Assembly: GCA_022703295.1 (NCBI GenBank)
Contig: JAKLDX010000052.1
Location: 1 to 7,165 of the forward strand
DNA length: 7,165 bases
From: Candidatus Omnitrophota bacterium
GTDB taxonomy: Bacteria > Omnitrophota > Gorgyraeia > 2-01-FULL-45-10
Reading direction: 5' to 3'
This document shows, piece by piece, positions 1 through 6,887 of the stretch. The notes beneath the pieces were generated by a model. That model was given only the letters and a program-made list of their open reading frames with translations. It ran no database searches and was not told where the DNA came from. Positions within the stretch are counted from its first letter, which is position 1. Each line of letters opens with the position of its first letter. The position numbers and the translations under genes are program-made.

Positions 1-42
1 AAAAAGACCGCCGAGAAGATCATAAAATCAGCGAAAGGATAG
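1..42 (+). CDS. nusA: C-terminal end of probable transcription factor NusA (partial)
   Basis: An open frame enters from the left edge and ends at TAG (40-42), leaving 13 codons that read KKTAEKIIKSAKG. The pattern K-T-A-E-K-I-I-x-x-A-K looks like the second helix of a helix-hairpin-helix, as found at the C-terminus of many NusA proteins, and nusA is the commonest gene immediately upstream of infB in bacteria. NusA binds RNA polymerase and controls pausing, termination and antitermination. The stop lies 12 bases before the infB start, so the two genes are very probably cotranscribed. The identification rests mainly on position and a very short tail; another HhH-ended protein cannot be excluded. 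Confidence 0.6.
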   Translation, partial: KKTAEKIIKSAKG

Positions 43-54
43 GGCGAGAGTTTA

Positions 55-2277
55 ATGATAAAAAAGACTAAGGAAAAAGAAGTAAAAGAGAAAAAGAAAA
101 AACCGGCATCTAAAGCTGTGCCGGAAACAAAGGCTAAGCCAAAGAAGGCCCCGGCAAAAGAAGCTGTTTCAAAAAAGAAGGCTGTCTCCAGGGAGAAGCC
201 GAAAAAAGCCGAGACGCCGCCTGTCCTGAAGAAAGAAGAATCGCCGAAAATTTATCCTAAAAAAGCGGAGCCGGTTAAAAAGCCGGAAGCCCTGAAAAAG
301 GCCGAGACTGTTAAAAAGAGCGAGCCTCCTGTAAAAATCGAGCCGCCTAAAACAGAGAAGCCGAAGGCCGCGATAGAGGCAAAAAAAGAACCGCCCAAAG
401 AGCAGATGAAGGCGCCGAAGAAAGAAGAGCCGGCGGTCAAAGAGGTTATCGCAGAAGAGATCATAGTAGAGGGAGTGAAGGAGCCGGAAGAGAAAGAGAC
501 GAGATCGCTCGAGATAGATATACCTATAGCCCTGAAGGACCTGGCTGTTAAGATAGGCATCAAACCTAACGAAATAATATTAAAATTGATGGCCAAGAAT
601 ATCTTTGCCACCATAAACCAGAATCTGGGCGAGAACATGGTTACGGATATACTGGCGGAATACGGCATAGAATTTAAAGCCCCGCCTAAACTGGAAGACC
701 AGATAGTAAAAGAACACAGGGAAATGGAGGCGGCGCAGGATGAAAAACACATCGCCTCGAGATCGCCTGTGGTAACATTCATGGGGCATGTCGACCACGG
801 CAAGACGAGCCTTCTGGATTTTATACGTAAGACCAAGGTTGCCGATAAAGAAAAAGGCGGTATAACACAGCACATCGGCGCATACGAGGTTAAGCTCAGG
901 AACGGGTCCGTGACTTTCCTTGATACGCCCGGCCATGAGGCCTTTACCGCAATGAGGGCGCGCGGCGCCAACGCGACTGATATCGTAGTGCTGGTCGTCG
1001 CCGCGGATGACGGCGTGATGCCTCAGACCAAAGAGGCGCTGGACCATGCGAGGGCTGCAGGCGTTACGATAGTTGTGGCTATTAATAAATGCGACCTGCC
1101 GAGCGCGAATTTAGAGAAGGTCAGGGGGCAGCTTTCCCAGCTTGGCCTTATGCCGGAGGAATGGGGCGGCAAGACGATAACCGTGCCGGTCTCCGCTAAG
1201 ACGGGAGAAGGGGTCGAGCGTCTCCTGGAGATGTTATTACTGGAAGCGGAACTTCTGGAGCTTAAAGCAAACCCGATCCTCAGGGCCAGGGGAGTTGTCA
1301 TAGAAGGAAAATTGTCCAGCGGCCAGGGGCCGGTCGCTACAGTGCTTGTGAAGAACGGAACGCTGCACGTCGGAGATATGGTCTTAAGCGGCATGCACTA
1401 CGGCCGTATCAAGGCTATGATGGACCATAAAGGTAACCGGGTTGAAGGAGCGCCTCCGTCCAAGCCTGTCAGCATCCTGGGCCTGTCAGGCGTGCCAATG
1501 GCTGGCGATGAGTTTTTTGTTGTTAAAGACGAGAAGAAGGCGAAGACCCTTTCTACGCTGAAACAGGACGAGGCACGCAGCCGTAAGCTTAAGGCGTCGA
1601 AGAGGATCACGCTTGAAGATTTTTACACTCAGATGAAGGAAGGCGCGGTAAAGGAACTCGCGATACTGTTAAAAGGAGACGTCCAGGGCTCTATAGAAGC
1701 TATAAAGAAGTCCCTGACGGAGCTTAATACCAAGGACGTCAAGATAGATATAGTGCACGCGGATGTCGGCAATATAAATGAATCCGACGTAATGCTTGCC
1801 GTTGTTTCGAATGCCGTTGTCATGGGATTCAATGTTAAAGTAGATGAAGGCGCCGAGACGCTTGCCTCAAAGGAAGGCATAGAAATCAAACTTTACGGCA
1901 TCATATACGAAGCGATACAGGATGTCGTGGCGGCTATGGAAGGGTTGTTGGAACCCGTCTCGAAAGAGATATTCGTCGGCAGGGCAAATGTCAAACAGGC
2001 CTTCAAGGTCTCGAAGGTCGGGACTATTGCCGGCTGCACTGTGGCTAAGGGAAGAATAGTCCGTACCGGTATCGTGAAGCTGATAAGGGATAAGGCGGTA
2101 GTTTACCAGGGCAAGATATCGTCGCTTAAACGTTTCAAGGATGATGTGCGCGAAGTCAACGAAGGCGTTGAGTGCGGTATAGGATTGGACAGGCATGATG
2201 ATATAAAGGCCGGCGACCTGATCGAGGTTTATCAGATCGAAAAAGTGGCAAGACGGCTGGAGTCAAGGAAAGCCTAA
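55..2277 (+). CDS. infB: Translation initiation factor IF-2
   Basis: IF-2 is the cytoplasmic GTPase that places initiator fMet-tRNA on the 30S subunit and promotes 50S joining. At 740 residues it is within the usual bacterial range. Residues 1 to about 148 are a Lys/Ala/Pro/Glu-rich, probably disordered extension. Residues about 150-208 form an IF2_N domain. The G domain follows with G1 GHVDHGKT (244-251), G2 GGITQHIG (268-275), G3 DTPGH (290-294), G4 NKCD (344-347) and G5 SAK (380-382). Next come beta-barrel domain II (about 405-500), the IF-2 core domain with LKGDVQGSIEAI (539-550), and the C-terminal fMet-tRNA-binding barrel (about 635-735) with VECGIG near 705-710. All GTPase motifs are intact. 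The ATG at 55 is preceded by a modest purine-rich stretch (AGGGCGAGAG, 41-50). It follows the nusA end by 12 bases, and its TAA shares one base with the trpS ATG. Confidence 0.98.
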   Translation: MIKKTKEKEVKEKKKKPASKAVPETKAKPKKAPAKEAVSKKKAVSREKPKKAETPPVLKKEESPKIYPKKAEPVKKPEALKKAETVKKSEPPVKIEPPKTEKPKAAIEAKKEPPKEQMKAPKKEEPAVKEVIAEEIIVEGVKEPEEKETRSLEIDIPIALKDLAVKIGIKPNEIILKLMAKNIFATINQNLGENMVTDILAEYGIEFKAPPKLEDQIVKEHREMEAAQDEKHIASRSPVVTFMGHVDHGKTSLLDFIRKTKVADKEKGGITQHIGAYEVKLRNGSVTFLDTPGHEAFTAMRARGANATDIVVLVVAADDGVMPQTKEALDHARAAGVTIVVAINKCDLPSANLEKVRGQLSQLGLMPEEWGGKTITVPVSAKTGEGVERLLEMLLLEAELLELKANPILRARGVVIEGKLSSGQGPVATVLVKNGTLHVGDMVLSGMHYGRIKAMMDHKGNRVEGAPPSKPVSILGLSGVPMAGDEFFVVKDEKKAKTLSTLKQDEARSRKLKASKRITLEDFYTQMKEGAVKELAILLKGDVQGSIEAIKKSLTELNTKDVKIDIVHADVGNINESDVMLAVVSNAVVMGFNVKVDEGAETLASKEGIEIKLYGIIYEAIQDVVAAMEGLLEPVSKEIFVGRANVKQAFKVSKVGTIAGCTVAKGRIVRTGIVKLIRDKAVVYQGKISSLKRFKDDVREVNEGVECGIGLDRHDDIKAGDLIEVYQIEKVARRLESRKA
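58..498 (+). other. Low-complexity, Lys/Ala/Pro/Glu-rich coding stretch of infB
   Basis: This part of infB encodes residues 2-148, composed almost entirely of Lys, Ala, Pro, Glu and Val. Two adjacent 12-residue units can be seen at residues 69-92 (bases 259-330): KKAEPVKKPEAL and KKAETVKKSEPP, with a related KKAETPPVLKKEE at 50-62. The units differ in codons and sequence, so this is a degenerate repeat rather than a recent tandem duplication. Such extensions are common and variable among bacterial IF-2 proteins and lie before the IF2_N domain. Confidence 0.8.
2265..2269 (+). promoter_or_regulatory. Ribosome binding site of trpS
   Basis: AAGGA lies inside the last codons of infB, 7 bases before the ATG at 2277. 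It supports that ATG as the trpS start, which shares its first base with the infB stop (TAATG), a classic coupled stop/start junction. Confidence 0.75.
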
Positions 2278-3281
2278 TGGTTAACAAAAAACGTATACTC
2301 AGCGGAATGAGGCCCACCGGGAAACTTCATCTCGGCCACCTCGTCGGAGCTCTTTCAAACTGGGTCAAGATGCAGGATTCATACCAGTGCTTCTATATGA
2401 TCGCCGATTGGCACGCGCTCATGAGCGAGTACGAGAATCCTGAGGGGATGAGCGGAAATTCCTATGAGATGGTAAAGGACTTTGTCGCCTCCGGCCTCGA
2501 CCCCGAAAGGTCGACTATTTTTGTGCAGTCGCAAGTTCCCGAACACCTGGAGCTGGCGATGGTTTTCTCGTGCCTGACGCCTCTTGCGTGGGTCGAGAGA
2601 TGCCCGACATATAAAGAGCAGCTACGCGAGATAAAAGGCAGGGAACTTACCACGTACGGATTTTTAGGCTATCCGGTGTTGCAGGCCGCCGATATAGCGA
2701 TTTACAAGGCTAACGCCGTTCCGGTCGGAGTAGATCAGCTGCCGCATCTCGAGCTTACTCGGGAGATAATAAGGCGGTTCGACAGCCTGTATAAGAAAAA
2801 TATTTTCCCTGAGCCGGAGCCGATAATGACGAAGACTCCGAAATTACTGGGCCTTGACAACAGGAAGATGTCGAAAAGCTACGCGAATTTCATAGCTCTT
2901 TCCGACGCTCCTAAAGATATAGAAAAAAAGGTCGACCGGATGATAACTGATCCGCAGCGTATCAAGCTGCAGGATAAAGGCCATCCGGACATATGCAATG
3001 TCTTCAGCTATTTTTCGACGTTCGAGAAGCCCGAGGTCAGGGCAAATGTCAGGGACTGGTGCGAAGGCGCTAAGATCGGATGCACGGAGTGCAAAAAGAG
3101 GCTTGCCAAGGTCATCGCGGATTACCTGGCGCCTTTAAGGGAAAAGCGGGATAAGATCTCCGACTCGGACGCAAAAGACATATTGACCGAAGGCGCAAAA
3201 AAAGCGCGGCAAGCCGCTTCGCAGACAATGGACGAAGTGAGGGCATGTATAAATCTCGTGCCCCTGGTACAAAAACGATAA
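2277..3281 (+). CDS. trpS: Tryptophanyl-tRNA synthetase, probable [4Fe-4S] type
   Basis: This class I aminoacyl-tRNA synthetase charges tRNA(Trp) with tryptophan using ATP in the cytoplasm. Its 334 residues are typical of bacterial TrpRS. The N-terminus has the TrpRS signature GMRPTGKLHLGH with the HIGH-type motif HLGH at 18-21. GVDQLPHLELTREI (151-164) lines the active site, and the KMSKS loop is complete at 197-201. Residues after about 205 form the helical anticodon-binding region. Four cysteines there, C240, C262, C269 and C272 (C-x21-C-x6-C-x2-C), closely match the iron-sulfur site known from Thermotoga maritima TrpRS (C-x22-C-x6-C-x2-C). A [4Fe-4S] cluster is therefore likely by inference. 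The gene overlaps infB by one base and is followed after one base by scpA. There is no leader or T-box, so it probably depends on upstream transcription. Confidence 0.97.
   Translation: MVNKKRILSGMRPTGKLHLGHLVGALSNWVKMQDSYQCFYMIADWHALMSEYENPEGMSGNSYEMVKDFVASGLDPERSTIFVQSQVPEHLELAMVFSCLTPLAWVERCPTYKEQLREIKGRELTTYGFLGYPVLQAADIAIYKANAVPVGVDQLPHLELTREIIRRFDSLYKKNIFPEPEPIMTKTPKLLGLDNRKMSKSYANFIALSDAPKDIEKKVDRMITDPQRIKLQDKGHPDICNVFSYFSTFEKPEVRANVRDWCEGAKIGCTECKKRLAKVIADYLAPLREKRDKISDSDAKDILTEGAKKARQAASQTMDEVRACINLVPLVQKR
2994..3092 (+). other. Four-cysteine iron-sulfur motif in TrpRS
   Basis: These codons encode C240 to C272 of TrpRS with spacing C-x21-C-x6-C-x2-C, located after KMSKS in the anticodon-binding part. 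The arrangement is that of the [4Fe-4S] site described for T. maritima TrpRS, with one residue fewer in the long loop. The cysteines are directly visible; cluster binding is inferred from the family. Confidence 0.75.
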
Positions 3282-3282
3282 G

Positions 3283-4035
3283 ATGACCTATAAAGTCAAG
3301 CTCGAAGTATTCGAAGGTCCGCTCGACCTTCTTCTTTATCTCATAAAAAAAGAAGAGGTCGATATATATGATATTCCCATATCGAAGATAACGGACCAAT
3401 ATTTGGAATATCTGGAGTTGATGCAGCTTCTGGACCTTAACATAGCCGGCGAATTTCTGGTGATGGCCGCTACGCTGATGCATATAAAGAGCAAGCTGCT
3501 TCTGCCGCCTGATCCGGCCGATGCCCAGGAACAGGAAGAGACTGACCCGCGGGCCGAACTTGTAAAAAGGCTGATAGAATACAAGAAATTCAAGGAAGCC
3601 GCGGCAGAGCTTTCCCAGAGGGAATCGACGCAAAAACATTTTTTTGCCAGGATAGGCACCGGCGTCAAGGTTGATGACCTGCCTCCGGTTAAAGGCGAAT
3701 TCCTGGAAGCGAGCCTTTTCGACCTGATCACGGCCTTCACGAAGGTCCTGAAAGATATCCCGAAGGAAGTCTTTCACCAGGTAATAAAGGATGAGTTCAC
3801 GGTATCGGAAAAGATACATGACGTGCTGCACATGCTGGTCGAAAAAAAGTCCATGCTTTTCACGGACCTTTTTAAGGCGGCAAAGAATAAGAGAGAGATA
3901 ATAACGATATTCCTGGCGCTTCTGGAACTTATAAAAATAAAAGAGGTAATAGTGATGCAGACCGAACATTTCGGGGAGATAGAAATAATAAGGAACACTG
4001 AAACCATAAAACCTTCGGAGCCGGCAAATGGATAG
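3283..4035 (+). CDS. scpA: Segregation and condensation protein A (condensin kleisin)
   Basis: ScpA is the kleisin that bridges the SMC ATPase heads and binds a ScpB dimer, forming the bacterial condensin that compacts and separates chromosomes. The 250-residue length is normal. The N-terminal SMC-neck-binding domain shows FEGPLDLLLYLIKKEEVDIYDI (split here as FEGPLDLLLYL at 10-20 and EEVDIYDI at 24-31), then EFLVMAATLMHIKSKLLLP (57-75). A charged linker (about 78-92, Glu/Asp/Gln-rich) leads to the ScpB-binding middle region, and a C-terminal winged helix (about 170-232) ends in FLALLELIKIKEV and FGEI. The ATG comes one base after the trpS stop and has no clear Shine-Dalgarno sequence, so translation probably relies on coupling to trpS. 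The 3' end overlaps scpB by 8 bases. Confidence 0.96.
   Translation: MTYKVKLEVFEGPLDLLLYLIKKEEVDIYDIPISKITDQYLEYLELMQLLDLNIAGEFLVMAATLMHIKSKLLLPPDPADAQEQEETDPRAELVKRLIEYKKFKEAAAELSQRESTQKHFFARIGTGVKVDDLPPVKGEFLEASLFDLITAFTKVLKDIPKEVFHQVIKDEFTVSEKIHDVLHMLVEKKSMLFTDLFKAAKNKREIITIFLALLELIKIKEVIVMQTEHFGEIEIIRNTETIKPSEPANG
4017..4020 (+). promoter_or_regulatory. Ribosome binding site of scpB
   Basis: GGAG in the last codons of scpA, 7 bases before the ATG at 4028. It supports this start, which makes scpB overlap the scpA stop by 8 bases. Confidence 0.65.
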
Positions 4036-4738
4036 GGATCAGGCCAAGAGAATAATAGAGGCGCTCCTTTTCGTGAGCGACAAACCAGTTTCAATAGATA
4101 CGCTGCGGGAGGTCCTGAAAGAAGTAGAGCCTACTGATATCAGGGCGATAACCGAGGAGCTGAACGGCGAATACGCTTCCTCAGGCAGGAGTTTCAGCAT
4201 AAAAGAGATAGCCGGCGGTTTTCAGATGCTGACGGATCCCGTATACAGCAAGTGGGTGGCGGAACTTTACAAAAGGCCGGCCGATAAGCTGAGGGGGCCG
4301 GGGCTTGAGACGCTCGCGATAATAGCGTACAAGCAGCCCATAACCAGGGGCGAGATAGAGGCTATACGAGGCGTGAATGTCGATGGTGTCCTGCGAACCC
4401 TGGAAGAGCGCGAGCTCATAAGGACAAGGGGCAGGCTTGAAGCGCTGGGCAGGCCGATACTTTACGGCACCACGACGGAATTTTTGCAGTATTTCGGGCT
4501 GAAATCCCTGGATGAGCTGCCTAAATTAAAAGAGTTCAGTGAGAGCGACCTCGATTTTGTCAGGGAAAAGGCGAGGGCAGAAATAGTAAATACCGAAACG
4601 GGGAAACTCGAGCCGCAGAACGCCGCTCCGCAAGGTGCTCCCGTACATGAGCCGGCTGCAGCGGAAAACGCTTTGAATAATAGCCAGACGAATAAGGAGA
4701 ACGTAAATGGACCTGAAGAAACTACGCAAAACGGTTGA
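4028..4738 (+). CDS. scpB: Segregation and condensation protein B
   Basis: ScpB forms a dimer that binds the middle of ScpA and regulates the SMC-ScpAB condensin. It has two winged-helix domains: the first at about 5-80 (IIEALLFVSDKPVS at 9-22) and the second at about 90-160. The second carries the strongest family signature, ETLAIIAYKQPITRGEIE (94-111), then RGVNVDGVLRTLEERELI (114-131) and GRPILYGTTTEFLQYFGL (141-158) with SLDELP (160-165). The core ends near residue 185. The remaining roughly 50 residues are a Pro/Ala/Asn/Gln/Glu-rich tail that is probably disordered, and variable tails are common in ScpB. The last 32 bases overlap pheA in another frame. It lies directly behind its partner scpA; smc is not in the window. 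Confidence 0.96.
   Translation: MDRDQAKRIIEALLFVSDKPVSIDTLREVLKEVEPTDIRAITEELNGEYASSGRSFSIKEIAGGFQMLTDPVYSKWVAELYKRPADKLRGPGLETLAIIAYKQPITRGEIEAIRGVNVDGVLRTLEERELIRTRGRLEALGRPILYGTTTEFLQYFGLKSLDELPKLKEFSESDLDFVREKARAEIVNTETGKLEPQNAAPQGAPVHEPAAAENALNNSQTNKENVNGPEETTQNG
4694..4699 (+). promoter_or_regulatory. Ribosome binding site of pheA, inside scpB
   Basis: AAGGAG, one of the two best Shine-Dalgarno matches in the window, lies 7 bases before the ATG at 4707 and wholly within the scpB tail. It fixes the pheA start and makes the 32-base overlap with scpB real rather than an artefact of choosing a start too far upstream. Confidence 0.85.
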
Positions 4739-5777
4739 TTCGATAGACGGCCGGATGCTGGCGCTATTGAATAAAAGGGCCAGGGTCATCCTCGACATAG
4801 GAAAGATAAAATCAAAAAATAAGCAATCGACCTATGTGCCGGAGAGGGAAAAGGACGTATACAAGAGGCTTGTTTCTAAGAACGCGGGCCCGATGTCGAA
4901 TGAGGCGCTGAAGGCGATCTTCAGGGAAGTGATGTCAGGTTCATTGCAGCTTGAAAGGCCTCTTAAGATAGCGTACCTGGGACCGGAATTCACGTTTACC
5001 CACCTGGCGAGCATGAAAAAATTCGGTTCCAGCGTCGATTACACCAGCTGCGAAACGATTACGGATGTATTCAGCGAGGTTGAAAAAGAGCGCGCAGATT
5101 ACGGTGTCGTTCCGATCGAGAATTCCATCGACGGTGCGGTTACACATACCCTGGACATGTTCATAGATTCGGACCTCAAGATCTGTTCGGAGATATACCT
5201 TGAGGTCTCGCACAATCTCATGTCGAAGGAATCCGCCAAAAATAAGATAAAACGGGTTTATTCGAAAGAACAGGTGTTTGCCCAGTGCAGGATGTGGCTA
5301 GAATCGAACCTTCCGGGCGTCGAGCTCGTAGAAGTGTCGAGTACCGCAAAGGCGGCCGAGATAGCAGCCGGAGAGAAGAAAGCGGCTTGTATAGCCAGCG
5401 AGCTAGCAGCCGGCAAATACGGCCTGAAAATCCTGTACAAGTCTATAGAGGATTCGGCGCACAATGTGACAAGGTTCCTTGTCGTCGGAAAGAATTATGT
5501 GAAGCCGACCGGCGACGATAAGACGTCGATAATGTTCTCCGTGAAAGATAAGTCCGGCGCTCTTCATGACATTCTGGTCCCGTTCAAAAAATATAAGATA
5601 AACATGACAAAGATAGAATCCAGGCCGTCAAAGATAAGGGCCTGGGAGTATTACTTCTTTGTCGATCTGGAAGGGCATTGTATGGACAGGAAAGTCAGCA
5701 AGGCCTTAGAAGAATTGAAGAAAGAATGTTCCTATATGAAAATTCTGGGGTCTTTTCCGGCAAATGAAAGCGTTTAG
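4707..5777 (+). CDS. pheA: Bifunctional chorismate mutase/prephenate dehydratase (P-protein)
   Basis: Converts chorismate to prephenate and then phenylpyruvate for phenylalanine synthesis. The 356 residues hold three domains. An AroQ chorismate mutase (about 1-82) has R7, R24, K35 and R47-E48 aligning with E. coli R11, R28, K39 and R51-E52. Prephenate dehydratase (about 86-262) has IAYLGPEFTFTH (88-99), VPIENSIDGAVTHTLD (135-150), VSHNLM (167-172) and the catalytic TRF triplet (255-257). A C-terminal ACT domain (about 272-350) carries GAL (284-286) and ESRP (304-307), the known phenylalanine-binding motifs, so feedback inhibition by Phe is expected. F95 sits where a glycine (GPEGTF) is usual. 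The ATG at 4707 is well supported because the next Met (17) would delete catalytic R7. The gene overlaps scpB by 32 bases and precedes hisC by 6. Domain order and length match the P-proteins of Pseudomonas and anaerobes. Confidence 0.96.
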   Translation: MDLKKLRKTVDSIDGRMLALLNKRARVILDIGKIKSKNKQSTYVPEREKDVYKRLVSKNAGPMSNEALKAIFREVMSGSLQLERPLKIAYLGPEFTFTHLASMKKFGSSVDYTSCETITDVFSEVEKERADYGVVPIENSIDGAVTHTLDMFIDSDLKICSEIYLEVSHNLMSKESAKNKIKRVYSKEQVFAQCRMWLESNLPGVELVEVSSTAKAAEIAAGEKKAACIASELAAGKYGLKILYKSIEDSAHNVTRFLVVGKNYVKPTGDDKTSIMFSVKDKSGALHDILVPFKKYKINMTKIESRPSKIRAWEYYFFVDLEGHCMDRKVSKALEELKKECSYMKILGSFPANESV

Positions 5778-5783
5778 GTTAAT

Positions 5784-6887
5784 ATGGAAAACCTGGTGAG
5801 AAAGAATATACTTAATATAAAACATTACGTTCCCGGCAAGCCGATCGAGGAAGTGCGGAGGGAATTCGATCTTGAGGATGTAATAAAACTGGCATCCAAC
5901 GAGAATTGCTTCGGGCCTTCTCCGCTTGCGCTTGCGGCCATGCGCAAAAGCCTGAAGACCGTAAACAGGTATCCGGATGCCTCGAGCTTTTACCTGAAGA
6001 AAAAGTTGTCGAAGATGCTGGGCGTGCGGGAAGACGAGCTCATATTCGGGAACGGTTCCGACGAGATAATAGGCCTCGCCATAAGGACGTTCGTCAATGA
6101 CGGCGACGAAGTCATTATAGCAAAGCCGACCTTTCTTATATACGAGATAGCGTCGCAGATACACAATGCGTCGATAAAGCTTGTTCCGCTGAAGGCCGAT
6201 CTCAAGCATGACCTTAAAGCGATGAAAAATGCCGTAAGCGCAAAGACGAAGATGGTTTTCATCGCCAATCCGGACAATCCGACCGGGACTTTTGTCACTA
6301 CGGATGAACTTGAAGAATTTTTTTCCGGCCTTCCAGCTAATGTACTGGTATTCCTGGATGAGGCATATTCTGAATTCGCCGCATACGGCTCCAACTATTA
6401 TCCGAACGGGATAGATTATATTAAGAAGATGCCTAACCTGATCGTTTCCAGGTCTTTTTCAAAAGCGTACGGCCTGGCCGGGCTTCGTGTAGGTTACGGG
6501 GTGGCAAACTCCCCTGTAATAAGCTACATGGAGCGCGTCAGGGATCCTTTTAATGTGAACCTCCTTGCCCAGGAGGCTGCGTTAGCCGCATTGGACGATA
6601 AGCTTTTTCTCAGAAAGACCCTTTCGCATGTCAACAAGGAGAAGAAAAAACTGTACTCCGTTTTTCAGAGGATGGGTTTCAGATATGTCGATAGCGCCAC
6701 GAACTTTGTCATAGTCGATGTCGAAGACGATTGTAAAAAAGTCTTCACCGCTTTACTGAAAGAAGGCGTGATAGTGCGCGACATGAAGGCGTGGGGTTTT
6801 GATACCTTCATACGCGTGACGATAGGGACGTCCTCGGAGAACGCGAGGTTCGTGAAGGCACTGAAGAAGATAACAGGAAGAAAATAG
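5784..6887 (+). CDS. hisC: Histidinol-phosphate/aromatic aminotransferase (HisC family)
   Basis: A PLP-dependent fold-type I aminotransferase of 367 residues, the normal HisC length. Motifs visible are LASNENCFGPSP (36-47), NRYPD (61-65), GNGSDEII (89-96) for the cofactor phosphate, NPDNPTG (162-168), DEAYSEF (192-198), SRSFSKAYGLAGLRVGYG (222-239) with the PLP lysine K227, and the C-terminal IRVTIGT (343-349) whose arginine binds the substrate carboxylate. The family transfers the amino group from glutamate to imidazole acetol phosphate (histidine pathway), and several members also transaminate phenylpyruvate, hydroxyphenylpyruvate or prephenate. Lying between pheA and aroF with no other his gene in view, this copy may serve mainly phenylalanine/tyrosine synthesis; that is inference from context. 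The ATG at 5784 has only a weak upstream AGG, suggesting coupling to pheA 6 bases upstream. The symbol marks the family, not a proven substrate. Confidence 0.93.
   Translation: MENLVRKNILNIKHYVPGKPIEEVRREFDLEDVIKLASNENCFGPSPLALAAMRKSLKTVNRYPDASSFYLKKKLSKMLGVREDELIFGNGSDEIIGLAIRTFVNDGDEVIIAKPTFLIYEIASQIHNASIKLVPLKADLKHDLKAMKNAVSAKTKMVFIANPDNPTGTFVTTDELEEFFSGLPANVLVFLDEAYSEFAAYGSNYYPNGIDYIKKMPNLIVSRSFSKAYGLAGLRVGYGVANSPVISYMERVRDPFNVNLLAQEAALAALDDKLFLRKTLSHVNKEKKKLYSVFQRMGFRYVDSATNFVIVDVEDDCKKVFTALLKEGVIVRDMKAWGFDTFIRVTIGTSSENARFVKALKKITGRK

Noticed and set aside
252..971. Long reverse-strand open frame (239 codons) opposite infB
   Set aside because: It mirrors the infB coding strand, its protein is Ser/Phe/Ala-rich with no recognisable motif, it has no neighbouring reverse-strand genes, and the + strand here encodes unmistakable IF-2 domains.
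1084..1095. NKCD instead of the commoner NKID/NKMD in the IF-2 G4 motif
   Set aside because: The N-K-x-D pattern that reads guanine is intact and the third position is variable in GTPases, so no functional change is implied.
2040..2300. Possible regulatory leader (T-box or attenuator) before trpS
   Set aside because: The region is fully inside infB coding sequence with a one-base overlap. I see no terminator-like hairpin with a T-run or run of Trp codons.
3112..3969. Reverse-strand open frame of 285 codons opposite trpS and scpA
   Set aside because: It is Phe/Tyr/Leu/Arg-rich, spans two well-supported + strand genes and their junction, and shows no family motif. It is best explained by codon bias leaving few stops on the opposite strand.
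4595..4738. Possible separate small gene in the scpB tail
   Set aside because: The tail is in frame with scpB, low in complexity and has no start or RBS of its own; it is simply a variable C-terminal extension.
5706..6209. Reverse-strand open frame opposite the pheA/hisC junction
   Set aside because: It crosses the boundary of two confident genes, lacks motifs and has no supporting RBS or neighbours.
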